DNA from: Yinghuangia soli
GTDB lineage: Bacteria > Actinomycetota > Actinomycetes > Streptomycetales > Streptomycetaceae
Reading direction: 5' to 3'
Length of the DNA stretch: 64,000 bases
Assembly (NCBI RefSeq): GCF_021502675.1
Contig: NZ_JAKFHA010000017.1
Location: 105,832-169,831, forward strand
Both the position numbers and the translations under genes were made by a program. This document shows, in pieces, positions 35,313 to 44,039 of this stretch (the first letter of the stretch is position 1; each line of letters begins with the position of its first letter). The notes under the pieces were generated by a model. The model was given only the letters and a program-made list of their open reading frames with translations, searched no databases and was not told the DNA's origin.

Positions 35313-35497
35313 GCAGGCTTCCAGGTTCTCGGGCTCGGTGGGCGGGGACGAAGCGTCTTGCTGGGGTACTGCGGGGTGCTTCTCGGGTACTGCTCAGGTG
35401 CTGCGGGGGTACTTCGAGGGCGCTGCCAGGGTGTTGCTCGGGCACCGCCGGGACGGGTCGGCACATGGGTGACGACCACGTAGACCATCATCGTCCC

Positions 35498-36457
35498 ATG
35501 CGCGCGGACTACTGGTCTCTCCCGGCTGCGCTGCAAGCTGCCCTGACGTCCCGGTTCGGGGTGCGGGTCGCCTCGGCGGCGTCCCAACCGGGCGGGTTCA
35601 GCGGCGGCCTCGCAGCCCGTCTCGTCCTCGCCGACGGCCGCACGGCCTTCGTCAAGGGCTGCCACGGCAGCCACCCCATATTGGCGCAGTACGAAGTCGA
35701 AGGCTGGTTCGGCCGCCGCCTGCGCGAGGGGCCGGACGTCGGGCCTGCTGCGGGGTCGGCGCTCCTGGTCCCCGCTCCCCTGCTGCTCGACGACTTCTGG
35801 GCCGCCGACTGGTACGTCCTCGTTTTCGAGGACATCGACGGGCACGACGCGGACCTCGGCGACCCCGGCGACCTGGCTGCGTGCCTGGAGCTCTTCGACC
35901 GCCTGGCGGCGGCCGCGTACCCCTCCTCTTATGCACAGCGCATCCCCCCGGTCGCCGTCTCGCTCGGACATCTGGCGTCCGGCTGGCAGCGGATCGCCGA
36001 GGCGCCCCCGCGCGACCTGGACCCGTGGGCGGCGGCCAACCTCGGCCGGCTGTGCGCCCTCGAACGCGCCTGGGCTCCGCACAGCACCGGCTCCAGCCCG
36101 GTGCACACCGACCTCCACCCCGGAAACGTGCTGGTCACGGCCGCGCCGGGCGGGCGGCGCCCGGAAGCACTGGCGGTGGACTGGACCCGGCCGTCCGCCG
36201 GTGCGGACTGGGTGGACCCCCTGCTCTTCTGCCTGCGCGACCCCGCGGTCCGCGAGCTGCCCGGGTGGTTCCGGGCCCGCTACCCCGCGGCAACCCCCGC
36301 GCTGACGGCCTTCCTGGCCGGAGCGGCCGGCCACTGGACCGACGCGGCGCGCCTGGAGCCGCCGGACTACGCCCCCGGGCTGCGCGGCTACGAGGCCGAG
36401 CGGGCCCGCAAAGCGCTGGCCTGGCTGCGCACCGGACTGGAAGATGTGGCCCCATGA
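35498..36457 (+). CDS. Aminoglycoside-phosphotransferase-fold kinase-like protein
   Basis: 319 residues with the protein-kinase-like APH fold: an N-lobe with FVKGCHG carrying the ATP-binding lysine, the catalytic loop VHTDLHPGNVLV (HxDxxxxN) and the metal-binding VDWTRPSAGADWVD. These are active-site complete. Relatives phosphorylate small molecules such as choline, fructosamines or antibiotics; the substrate here is unknown and resistance should not be assumed. ATG 35498 has no ribosome site and may be leaderless. Its TGA overlaps the start of the next gene, so the two are coupled. Confidence 0.8.
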   Translation: MRADYWSLPAALQAALTSRFGVRVASAASQPGGFSGGLAARLVLADGRTAFVKGCHGSHPILAQYEVEGWFGRRLREGPDVGPAAGSALLVPAPLLLDDFWAADWYVLVFEDIDGHDADLGDPGDLAACLELFDRLAAAAYPSSYAQRIPPVAVSLGHLASGWQRIAEAPPRDLDPWAAANLGRLCALERAWAPHSTGSSPVHTDLHPGNVLVTAAPGGRRPEALAVDWTRPSAGADWVDPLLFCLRDPAVRELPGWFRARYPAATPALTAFLAGAAGHWTDAARLEPPDYAPGLRGYEAERARKALAWLRTGLEDVAP

Positions 36458-36744
36458 TCCTCGAACACGCGCTCCTCGACGTCCGGCCCGGCCTCGAAGA
36501 CGACTTCCTCGCCGCTTTCGGCACGGCCCGCCCGCTGATCGAGGCCCAGAAGGGCTTCGTGGACCTGCGCCTCGAACGCTGCATCGAGCACCCGTCGCGC
36601 TTCCTGCTGCTGGTGCGCTGGGAGCGCCTGGAGGACCACACCGAGGGCTTCCGCGGCTCGGCGGAGTACCAGCAGTGGCGGGAGCTGCTGCACCACTTCT
36701 ACGACCCGTTCCCCGAGGTCACGCACTTCGCCGACGCTCTGTGA
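36454..36744 (+). CDS. Antibiotic biosynthesis monooxygenase (ABM) domain protein
   Basis: A 96-residue dimeric alpha-beta barrel protein. The start MILEHALLDVRPG, the RFLLLVRWERLEDH strand-helix and the end FRGSAEYQQWRELL are typical of ABM/YgiN-type proteins. Members include cofactor-free monooxygenases and heme-degrading enzymes, but many small ones have no known substrate. Its ATG overlaps the stop of the kinase-like gene (ATGA). Expected to be cytoplasmic. Confidence 0.87.
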   Translation: MILEHALLDVRPGLEDDFLAAFGTARPLIEAQKGFVDLRLERCIEHPSRFLLLVRWERLEDHTEGFRGSAEYQQWRELLHHFYDPFPEVTHFADAL

Positions 36745-36780
36745 CCGCAGGTCCGCCGGGTGCCGCGCCGACCGCCCGTT

Positions 36781-36810
36781 TTGGGTCCACCCGATCGGCC
36801 CTGGTAGCCT
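36781..36810 (+). promoter_or_regulatory. Probable rpsT promoter
   Basis: TTGGGT (36781-36786) and TAGCCT (36805-36810) are 18 bases apart. This leaves a 5' leader of about 100 bases before rpsT, long enough for the autoregulation known for S20 in other bacteria. Confidence 0.55.
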
Positions 36811-36915
36811 GGGCGACTGCGTGTGCCACTTGTCTCAGCCACGCAAGTCAACGTTCCACGAGGGCCCTCTCCCCTACGGGAACACTTTCGCGTCCAAAAG
36901 ACGAGGCTCTTAACC

Positions 36916-37182
36916 GTGGCTAACATCAAGTCCCAGATCAAGCGGATCAAGACGAACGAGAAGGCCCGCCAGCGCAACAAGGCGGTCAAGTCGTCGCTCA
37001 AGACCGCGGTCCGCAAGGCGCGCGAGGCCGTCGAGGCCGGCGACGTCGCGAAGGCCACCGAGCTGAGCCGCGAGGCCGGCCGCAAGCTCGACAAGGCTGT
37101 GACCAAGGGCGTCATCCACAAGAACCAGGCCGCCAACAAGAAGTCGGCGCTGGCCAAGAAGGTCGCCTCGCTCCAGGGCTGA
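36916..37182 (+). CDS. rpsT: 30S ribosomal protein S20
   Basis: 88 residues, the standard length, rich in Lys, Arg and Ala. The N-terminus (M)[17 protein letters not shown] and the later [19 protein letters not shown] are diagnostic. It binds 16S rRNA helices early in 30S assembly. GTG 36916 is chosen since the processed protein begins ANIKSQ and GAGG lies nine bases upstream. It is monocistronic, with its own promoter and a strong terminator, and sits between holA and lepA as in other streptomycetes. Confidence 0.97.
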   Translation: MANIKSQIKRIKTNEKARQRNKAVKSSLKTAVRKAREAVEAGDVAKATELSREAGRKLDKAVTKGVIHKNQAANKKSALAKKVASLQG

Positions 37183-37218
37183 GCCGACCGGCCGGCGTCC
37201 CGCCGGTTCTGTGATGAC

Positions 37219-37253
37219 GAAGGCGCCGCTCCCCACATGGGAGCGGCGCCTTC
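37219..37253 (+). terminator. rpsT terminator
   Basis: GAAGGCGCCGCTCCC (37219-37233) pairs with GGGAGCGGCGCCTTC (37239-37253) around CACAT: a perfect 15-base stem 36 bases after the rpsT stop. Confidence 0.85.
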
Positions 37254-37634
37254 GCCGTGTCCGGGGACGGGCTTGGGCCGGGTCCAGGGGTCGGGCTGGG
37301 CTTGGGGGCGGGCCGAGGTCCCGTTCGGCGAGACGGCAGGGGGACAGTTGGCGGCATGACGCCGGCAACGGCACCACCTCACCGGCGCCACTCATGGCGT
37401 GAGGCCTCCACCTGGGCGGCACGGTCGTCGCGGCGGGAGCCGGTGACCTGGCCAGCGGGGCGGCGGGGTGCACGTCCGGGGCCTTGTTCGGGGGCCGAGA
37501 GGCGAGGGGGTGCGTGCCCGGATCGCGTCTGGGGCGCAGGCATGTCGCGCGGCCCCTGATGGCTTGCGGCTCGGCTCGGTTGTGAGGCGGATGCGATACG
37601 CGCACGCGCCGGGCGGCAGCGACTCGTTCGTGCC
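37254..37634. other. Gene-free stretch between rpsT and the Thg1-like gene
   Basis: 381 bases of GC-rich sequence with short G-rich runs (GGGCTTGGGCCGGG, 37269 onward). No supported gene, RNA or strong hairpin is seen beyond the rpsT terminator. Confidence 0.4.
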
Positions 37635-38414
37635 TTACCCCTCCGGCGAGGCGGGCTGCTGGGGGATCATCCCCGCCAGCCAACCGCTCGCTGCCGCGCT
37701 GAACTCGGGTGCGGCCTCGCTTTCCCACCAACTCCGTTCCGCATAGGCCGTGTTCGTCGCACCCGTACGCCGGTCGACCCACGTGGTCTCCCGCATGCCG
37801 CTCTGCCGCAGTGCGACGCGGCCGCGCTTGCAACCGTCGGGGTAGGCGTACCAGTCGACTCCTGCCTCGTCCAACAGCAGTCGGCGCATCCCGCTGACCG
37901 GTACGCCGTGCAACCGCCGCTGCGAGAACCGTGCTTGTGCCGCCATGGCCACGCTGTTGCGCACCGCGTCCCGCTGTCGCCACAGGAAGTAGTTCGCCGC
38001 CTCGACGGCGTCCGGCACGGTGAACACGCGCGCATCGAACAGCGCCCGTTTCCCGGGCCGCTGCGCGTTCATCTCCGCCGTGGCCACAGCCGCTGCCACC
38101 GATACCTGCTTGGCAACGACACCGCCGAACCACGGCTCCGTCCCCGCCGCAGCGAAGTCCGTGGCCAGCACGGACACTTCGTCCGACTGGGTGTAGGCGA
38201 ACGCCGCCCCGCCGACCTCTGTGCACAAGGCCTCCGCCACCCGGTCCATGGCTGCCATGAACCCGTCGTCGAACGGCTTGTCCGCGCCCCGCATATACGT
38301 ATGGAACGCGCGTCCGTCCACGCGGATGACTGTGTACGTACGCCTCGGCAACACCATGCGCGCCGCTGCTTCGTACCCCTTCATGCGGTCCCCGAGCCCC
38401 ACGGAATCACCCAT
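37635..38414 (-). CDS. tRNA(His) guanylyltransferase-like protein (Thg1/TLP)
   Basis: 259 residues of the Thg1 family, which adds nucleotides in the reverse 3'-5' direction. The catalytic palm is visible: VIRVDGRAFHTYMRG with metal ligand Asp33, KPFDDGF, and AYTQSDEVSVL with Ser77-Asp-Glu. In eukaryotes Thg1 adds G-1 to tRNA-His. Bacterial Thg1-like proteins instead repair 5'-truncated tRNAs in vitro, since bacterial tRNA-His usually encodes G-1. The start MGDSVGLGDRMKGYE is typical. It is reverse strand between rpsT and holA, with no obvious operon partner. Confidence 0.88.
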   Translation of the reverse strand: MGDSVGLGDRMKGYEAAARMVLPRRTYTVIRVDGRAFHTYMRGADKPFDDGFMAAMDRVAEALCTEVGGAAFAYTQSDEVSVLATDFAAAGTEPWFGGVVAKQVSVAAAVATAEMNAQRPGKRALFDARVFTVPDAVEAANYFLWRQRDAVRNSVAMAAQARFSQRRLHGVPVSGMRRLLLDEAGVDWYAYPDGCKRGRVALRQSGMRETTWVDRRTGATNTAYAERSWWESEAAPEFSAAASGWLAGMIPQQPASPEG

Positions 38415-38499
38415 CCCGGCAGTCTCCCGCCCCGCTCCACGCGCCGCGAACCGAATTTTCGCGACGCCGCCGAGCCGCGGGTCCGCGAACGCTCATCGG

Positions 38500-41400
38500 T
38501 CACGCGCAGGGCCTGGGCGTCAGGTGTTGCGGACTGTGGCCACGGTGACGACGGCCTTCTCCAGGGCATAGGCGGGGTCCGTACCGCCGCCCTTGACGGC
38601 GGCGTCGGCTTCGGCGACGGCCTGGAGTGCGCGGACGATGCCGTCCGGGGTCCAGCCGCGGAGCTGCTGGCGGACGCGGTCGATCTTCCACGGGGGCATG
38701 CCGAGGTCGCGGGCCAGGTCCGCGGGGCGGGCACCGCGCGGGGCGCCGCCGAGGCGGGCGATGTGGCGTACCCCTTGCGCGAGCGCACTGGTCACCATCA
38801 CCGGGGCGACCCCGACCGAAAGGGCCCAGCGCAGCTGCTCCAGTGCTTCCGCGGCGCGGCCTTCGACGGCCTTGTCCGCGACGTCGAAGCTCGATGCCTC
38901 CGCGCGGCCGGTGTAGTAGCGCGCGACGATCTCTTCGTCGATGACGCCTTCGGTGTCCGCGGCCAGCTGGCTGCACGCGGCGGCCAGCTCGCGCAGGTCG
39001 TTGCCGACCGCCTCGACCAGGGCGCGGGCAGCGTCCTCGGTGACGGACCGGCCCGCGGTGCGGAACTCGGTCTTCACCAGGGCGAGGCGCTCGGTGGCCT
39101 TGGAGACCTTCGGGCAGGCGACCTCGCGGACGCCTGCCTTGCGGGCGGCGTCGAGCAGGGCCTTGCCCTTCGGGCCGCCGAGGTGGGTGAGCACCAGCAC
39201 CACGTCGTCGGGTGGGTCGCCCAGGTAGGACTTCACCTCGGTGACCAGGTCGGCGGCCAGGTCCTGGGCGCCGCGCACCACGATGACCTTGCGCTCGCCG
39301 AACAGCGACGGGCTGGCCAGCTCGGTCAGCATGCCGGGCTGCAGGGCGCCGGGGGCGAGGTCGCGGATGTCGGCGTCCGGGTCCGTCGCGCGCGCGGCGC
39401 GGGTGACCACGGAGACCGCGCGGTCGACGAGGAGTTCCTCCGGGCCGACCACGAGGGTCACCGGAGCGAGCGGGTCGTCTGCAACTTTCCTGGCCATCGT
39501 GGACAGCATGGCACGCTCCGGCGACAACCCGGGCACGGCCGCGGGCAACGGCCCGCAGCCGGTCCACCGGTCCGGCGACGGCGATCGCGCCGTCCCGGTC
39601 GGTACGCATGATGCGGGCACCTGCGGCGGTCAGCAGCGCGGTGGTGGCCGGCGCGGGGTGGCCGTACGGATTCCCGGTGCCCGCCGAGACGAGGGCCAGC
39701 CGGGGGCGGAGCGCGAGCAGGAGGGCCGGGTCCTGCCGAGCGGAGCCGTGATGCGGGACCTTGAGGACGTCGATGCGCAGTGGGAGTGCAGGTGGGGGTG
39801 GGAGCGGGGCTGGGGTTGCGAGGGGGTCGGTGCGCAGGTCCAGCGGAGCTGTGAGTGGGTGGCCATACCGCCCCGGCGCAGCCGCGAGGAAGTCATTGCG
39901 CAGCTCGGGTGCGGTGGTGACGGAGGCGGTTCGCGGCCCAGGTGGGGTGGGATGGGGGGAAGCGTGCATCCCTGGCGCGGCCACGAGAGAGTCATTGCGC
40001 GGCTTGGGTGCGGTGGTCGTGAGGGGCGCGGTTCGCGGCCCCGGTGGGGCAGCGAAGGGGTAGGCATGCAGCCCCGGCGCAGCCGCACGGAAGTCGTTGC
40101 GCGGCTTGGGTGCGGTGGTGGTGACAGGGGTGGTTCGTGGTCCCTGTGGCGCGGCGAGGGGGTCTGTCTGCAGCGCCGGTGGAGCTGCGAGCGGGCCGGT
40201 GCGCAGCCCTGGCAGGGCCGCGAGGGAGTCTGCCCGCACGGGGTCGGTGCGCGTGGAGTCGGCGCGCGTCGGTTCAGTGCGCATGGCCTCAGTGCCCAGG
40301 AGGTCGGTGCGCGTGGGGTCTGTCCGCACGGGGGCGGTGCGCGTGGGACTGATGCCAAGGAGGTCGGTGCGCAGCGCGCGTTGGGCCTCCGGCTCGATGT
40401 CGCCGGTGAGCAGGATGCGTACGCCGGACACCTCGGCCAGCAGGACCAGGCTGGCGTTGTTCGGCGCGGATCCGGACTGGCGGCGGGCTGCGGCGGGGTC
40501 GCGCGGGCCGACGACCTGCCAGTGCAACGTGCCGCCGAGAGCCCGGCGTTCGCCGATCTGGGCGACCGCCATCGGCACTCGGGCGGCGGCCGCCCAGCGG
40601 CGCACTCGCTGGACCTCGCCGGCGGGCTCGGCCAGCCCGGAGGTCTGGATCAGCCCCACCGCACGGCCGCGCAGCACGCCGGGCAGCCCCTCGACGTGAT
40701 CGGCATGGAAATGGCTCAGCACGACCACGGACACACGTGAAATGCCCAGTTCGTGCAGGCACCGGTCCACGGCGTCGGGCTCCGGGCCGGCGTCCACGAC
40801 GACGCCGGTGTCCCTGCCCGCGCGCAGCACGAACGCGTCGCCTTGGCCCACGTCGCAGGCCGCTGCCGTCCAGTCGGCGGGTGGCCATCCGGTGAGCGGC
40901 CGGACCACGGCGGCAGGCCGCAGAAGGGCCACCGCGAGGACGCCGACCAGGACCGTGGCGACGACCGGCCTGCGCAGCAGCACCCGGACGAGCGGCACGG
41001 CTGCCACCGTCGCCACCGCCAACGCCACTCCCCCGCCCCAACCACCGGGCCAGCCGACGGTCGCACCGGGGAACGCCGCCCCGGTGCGGGCCACCGCCGC
41101 GATCCAGGCCACCGGCCACCCCGCCACGTGCGCAAGCAGGCTTGCTCCGGCGAGCCACAGCGGGGCCAGGACAAGGACCAGGAAACCGAGCACCGTGGCG
41201 GGGGCGACCGCCACTTCGGCCAGCAGGTTGCACGGGACGGCCACCAGGCTGACCCGCTCGGTGAACGTCACCACGACCGGACCGCACACCGCCTGCGCGG
41301 CGCAGGGCAGCGCGACGACGATGGCGAGCTTCGCCGGGCAACCGCGCCGGACCAGCGCGTCCGCCCAATGCGGAGCCAGCAACAGCAGGGCCCCGGTGGC

Positions 41401-42918
41401 CAGAACGGACAGGATGAACCCGAAGCTCCGCGCCAGGCCAGGGTCGACGAGCACCAGGAACAGCGCGGCGGCCGCCAGTGCGGACGGCCCGTGCCGGCGG
41501 CGGCCGCCGAACAACGCGGCCAGCGTCACCAGCCCCATGAGCGCCGCCCGCAGCACGCTCGGCTCCGGCCGCGCGAGCACGACGAACCCCAGCACGACGC
41601 CGGCCCCGAGGACGGGCAGTGCGCGACCACGGGCTCCGGCGTACCGGAACGCCAGGAGGGCGGCGCCGAGCAGGATCGTCACGTTGGTACCGCTCACGGC
41701 CATGAGGTGGGTCAGCTCGGTGGCCCGGAAGTCCTCCACGAGTTCGGGCGGCACTGCGCTGGTGTCGCCGACGACGAGCCCTGGCAGCAGACCGCGTTCG
41801 GTCGACGGCAGTCCGGCGCAGGCGGCCCGCATCCTCGCCCGGAGATGGCCCGCCCAACGCTGGTACGCGGAAGGGCCGTCCAGGATCCGGGGCGCCGACT
41901 CGGCGATGAAGAGCGCCGCGTCGCTGCTGCCCGGCCGCGCGGGGACGAGCCGCCCAGTTGCTGCGATCCGGGTAGACGGCAGCAGGCGCAGCCACGGACC
42001 GGTGTCCGGGACGCCGGCGGCCAGCACGACGATCGGCGTGCGGACGCGCGTGGCCGAGTGAAGGGCGCCTGCGTCGACCGACTCGACACGGCCGGGCAGG
42101 CGTACCGAACCGGCCCCGCGGGTCATGCCCCGGACCTTGGGGGCGACCGGGACCGGGTCCCCGGTCACGGTGAAGTGCAGGGTGACGAACGCTTGTTGCG
42201 CGGCAAGTGAACGGACGGGACCGGACCGGGTGCTGCTCCCGGCGAGGGCTGCGGCTGCGCCTCCGGCGGCGCAGCAGAGAAGGGCTACGGCGGCGGTAGT
42301 ACGGATGAGGGAACGGCGAAATGGAGGACGAGAGGCGGGGAGGCGTGGATGGTGGGGGCGTGGATCGGGCTGCGGACCGGTGGGGTGAAGAGCACGGGGG
42401 TGTGGAGCGTGGAGGAGTGGGCCTCCGGGGTGTGGGGTGCCTGGGTGTGGGGTGCCAGGGCGTGGGCCGCCGGGCTGCGTACTGCCGGGATGTGACCCGT
42501 CGCGGTGTGGAGCGCGGGGGTGTGGGCCGCCGGTTTGGGCGGGGGTGTGGGGGTTGCTGCTGGTGGGAGTGCCCTGCGTGTGACCGGCGTGCGTGGGGGT
42601 CCTGTGCGTACGGCTGTTGTGCGGGCTACTGACGTGTGTGCGCCTGCTGTATGTGCGATTGCGGCTGCGGCTGCATAAGGCCAGGGCTGCGGCGCCGAGG
42701 GTGCAGCCGCCGACGAACGTCCAGACGATGACGGGCTCGGTGGCCGGTGCCGCCCAGGCTGCGGCCCAGGCACCGAACGCCCCGGGAACGAGCCGCAGAT
42801 CGACCGGAGGTGCGATCAGGACGGGGATGGGACCGCTGTGTGCGGCCGCGGGTGGGTTCGGCTGCCGACCTGCGGGCGCAGGGGCGGTGGCAGTGGTGGC
42901 GGGTACGGGGTCCGTCAT
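38500..42918 (-). CDS. comEC: ComEC-type DNA uptake channel protein with repeat insertion; frame runs on through holA
   Basis: The open frame encodes 1472 residues, but family similarity ends near 39560, so the recognisable protein is about 1120 residues. It has an N-terminal hydrophobic part and His/Pro-rich low-complexity tract, a competence domain with many helices (TELTHLMAVSGTNVTILLG), then an MBL-fold domain (CDVGQGDAFVL, LSHFHADHVEG, LLTGDIEPEA, VPHHGSA). A repeat-rich insert of about 170 residues splits the last two motifs. No stop occurs in frame until 38500, so the frame overlaps the whole of holA. A lost stop, frameshift or sequencing error is possible. The ATG overlaps the comEA stop (ATGA). 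Confidence 0.8.
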   Translation of the reverse strand: MTDPVPATTATAPAPAGRQPNPPAAAHSGPIPVLIAPPVDLRLVPGAFGAWAAAWAAPATEPVIVWTFVGGCTLGAAALALCSRSRNRTYSRRTHVSSPHNSRTHRTPTHAGHTQGTPTSSNPHTPAQTGGPHPRAPHRDGSHPGSTQPGGPRPGTPHPGTPHPGGPLLHAPHPRALHPTGPQPDPRPHHPRLPASRPPFRRSLIRTTAAVALLCCAAGGAAAALAGSSTRSGPVRSLAAQQAFVTLHFTVTGDPVPVAPKVRGMTRGAGSVRLPGRVESVDAGALHSATRVRTPIVVLAAGVPDTGPWLRLLPSTRIAATGRLVPARPGSSDAALFIAESAPRILDGPSAYQRWAGHLRARMRAACAGLPSTERGLLPGLVVGDTSAVPPELVEDFRATELTHLMAVSGTNVTILLGAALLAFRYAGARGRALPVLGAGVVLGFVVLARPEPSVLRAALMGLVTLAALFGGRRRHGPSALAAAALFLVLVDPGLARSFGFILSVLATGALLLLAPHWADALVRRGCPAKLAIVVALPCAAQAVCGPVVVTFTERVSLVAVPCNLLAEVAVAPATVLGFLVLVLAPLWLAGASLLAHVAGWPVAWIAAVARTGAAFPGATVGWPGGWGGGVALAVATVAAVPLVRVLLRRPVVATVLVGVLAVALLRPAAVVRPLTGWPPADWTAAACDVGQGDAFVLRAGRDTGVVVDAGPEPDAVDRCLHELGISRVSVVVLSHFHADHVEGLPGVLRGRAVGLIQTSGLAEPAGEVQRVRRWAAAARVPMAVAQIGERRALGGTLHWQVVGPRDPAAARRQSGSAPNNASLVLLAEVSGVRILLTGDIEPEAQRALRTDLLGISPTRTAPVRTDPTRTDLLGTEAMRTEPTRADSTRTDPVRADSLAALPGLRTGPLAAPPALQTDPLAAPQGPRTTPVTTTAPKPRNDFRAAAPGLHAYPFAAPPGPRTAPLTTTAPKPRNDSLVAAPGMHASPHPTPPGPRTASVTTAPELRNDFLAAAPGRYGHPLTAPLDLRTDPLATPAPLPPPPALPLRIDVLKVPHHGSARQDPALLLALRPRLALVSAGTGNPYGHPAPATTALLTAAGARIMRTDRDGAIAVAGPVDRLRAVARGRARVVAGACHAVHDGQESCRRPARSGDPRGRPGGTPRRPRGLRGHPRRARDGPGRRHPRPRPRRPAARHADRAGQPVAVRRAQGHRGARRPGPGRRPGHRGEVLPGRPTRRRGAGAHPPRRPEGQGPARRRPQGRRPRGRLPEGLQGHRAPRPGEDRVPHRGPVRHRGRCPRPGRGGRQRPARAGRRVQPAGRGHRRRHRRRDRRALLHRPRGGIELRRRGQGRRRPRRGSTGAAALGPFGRGRPGDGDQCARARGTPHRPPRRRPARCPPRGPGPRPRHAPVEDRPRPPAAPRLDPGRHRPRTPGRRRSRRRRQGRRYGPRLCPGEGRRHRGHSPQHLTPRPCA
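38520..39509 (-). CDS. holA: DNA polymerase III subunit delta
   Basis: 329 residues. Delta opens the sliding clamp as part of the clamp loader. Recognisable features are LAPVTLVVGPEELLVDRAV near the start, ERKVIVVRGAQDL, LVLTHLGGPKGKALLD and the C-terminal PPWKIDRVRQQLRGW region. ATG 39509 has GGAG six bases upstream; ATG 39497 (MARKVADD) is the other candidate. The gene lies entirely inside the read-through frame of comEC but in a different frame on the same strand. It has the expected position next to comEC and rpsT. Confidence 0.93.
   Translation of the reverse strand: MLSTMARKVADDPLAPVTLVVGPEELLVDRAVSVVTRAARATDPDADIRDLAPGALQPGMLTELASPSLFGERKVIVVRGAQDLAADLVTEVKSYLGDPPDDVVLVLTHLGGPKGKALLDAARKAGVREVACPKVSKATERLALVKTEFRTAGRSVTEDAARALVEAVGNDLRELAAACSQLAADTEGVIDEEIVARYYTGRAEASSFDVADKAVEGRAAEALEQLRWALSVGVAPVMVTSALAQGVRHIARLGGAPRGARPADLARDLGMPPWKIDRVRQQLRGWTPDGIVRALQAVAEADAAVKGGGTDPAYALEKAVVTVATVRNT
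39880..40390 (-). repeat. Repeat insertion inside comEC
   Basis: Three copies of a 99-102 base unit (matching points at 39891, 39990 and 40092) encode APKPRND..AAPG..PPGPRT-type peptides of about 33 residues. Next to them, at about 40215-40390, is a degenerate short repeat encoding RTDP/RTDL/RTEP units. The insert lies between the GDIEPEA and VPHHGSA motifs of the MBL domain. The frame is kept throughout. Confidence 0.8.
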
Positions 42919-44039
42919 ACGCGGACCTTGGGGCGGAGGTCCTCGAAGCGGCGTTCGCCGATGCCGCGGATCTCGCGGAGCTGGTCGACGGAGGTGAACC
43001 GGCCGTGCCGGGTTCGCCATTCGAGGATGTTCGCGGCCATGACGGGGCCGATGCCCGGCAGGCCGTCGAGTTGTTCGGCCGTTGCGGCGTTCAGATCGAG
43101 CGGGGCACCGGCAGGAGCGTTGGGGTTGGCGGGGCGGGCTGCGCCGGCGGCAGCAGGTGCGGTGGCAGGCGGCGGGACGGCGGTCGCGCCGGGGACGCCG
43201 ACGGGGATCTGCTCGCCGTCGGCGAGGGGGCGGGCGAGGTTGAGGACGGACAGGTCGGTGCCGGGCAGCGCTCCCCCGGCGGCCTTGAGGGCGTCGTCGA
43301 CCCGGGCACCGGGCGGCAACGAGAAGAGTCCTGGATGGGCGACGCGGCCGACCACGTGGACGGCCAGGGGTGCGGGGGCGGGGGCGCCGGCGGCGCCGGG
43401 CGGGGCTGGGGAGTCGGGCAGGGCTGCGCCGGGGGCGGTGAGCGCGACGAGTGCGGCGGGCGACGTGGCGGTGACGGACGGGGAGGCGGCGGCGAGGGCG
43501 CTGGGCAGCGGAACCGGCTGCGGTCGGGACCGCCACCAGCCCACGCCGGCCAGCACGATCGCGAGGAGTGCGAGTACGGCGACTGCGGCTACGACGCGCA
43601 TGTCCACGCCGAGCCGAAAAGCGCGGAGCGATAGGGGGATCCGGTCCGCGACCGCACCTGCGAGCCGGCTCGACGCGGGCAGTGGAAGGGGTTCGGGAGT
43701 GGGCGTGCGGGTGGGAGCAGGTGAGGGTGTGGGTGAGGGGGCGAGGCCGCGCGGCGGCGACGACGTGACGGAGTGAGGAGCGAACGCCCAGGGGTCGGGG
43801 GCAGGGGTGGCCTCGGTGTCGAGGACGGGGGCGGGCTCGGGCGGGCGCTCGTCGGGTGGTTCGTCCCGCCCGGCCGGGAGCGGATGGGTTGCGGTCGCGG
43901 AGCCGGGCGGCAAGAAGCCGCCGTGCTCGGTGGGGGAAGCGGCGTGCAGGGATCCGCGCACATCCGCGCGGGAGTGCGGGACGGCAGGGAACATCGCGGC
44001 GAGTCGGGCGGCGGTGTACGGGTTCGGTGCTTTCGACAT
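42915..44039 (-). CDS. comEA: ComEA-type helix-hairpin-helix DNA-binding protein
   Basis: 374 residues. A long Pro-rich cytoplasmic N-terminus (~160 residues) precedes one membrane helix (VVAAVAVLALLAIVLAGVGWW), a Pro/Ala linker, a SLBB-like domain (VHVVGRVAHPGLFSLPPGARV) and a C-terminal double helix-hairpin-helix (LNAATAEQLDGLPGIGPVMA, LREIRGIGERRFEDL). In competent bacteria ComEA binds incoming DNA outside the membrane and passes it to ComEC. Natural transformation is not established in streptomycetes, so the role here is open. Coupled to comEC by a start/stop overlap. Confidence 0.92.
   Translation of the reverse strand: MSKAPNPYTAARLAAMFPAVPHSRADVRGSLHAASPTEHGGFLPPGSATATHPLPAGRDEPPDERPPEPAPVLDTEATPAPDPWAFAPHSVTSSPPRGLAPSPTPSPAPTRTPTPEPLPLPASSRLAGAVADRIPLSLRAFRLGVDMRVVAAVAVLALLAIVLAGVGWWRSRPQPVPLPSALAAASPSVTATSPAALVALTAPGAALPDSPAPPGAAGAPAPAPLAVHVVGRVAHPGLFSLPPGARVDDALKAAGGALPGTDLSVLNLARPLADGEQIPVGVPGATAVPPPATAPAAAGAARPANPNAPAGAPLDLNAATAEQLDGLPGIGPVMAANILEWRTRHGRFTSVDQLREIRGIGERRFEDLRPKVRV

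Noticed and set aside
35498..36744. Aminoglycoside resistance gene with antibiotic monooxygenase as a resistance or biosynthesis cassette
   Set aside because: Both names reflect broad folds. Neither protein shows features specific to antibiotics and no biosynthetic genes are nearby.
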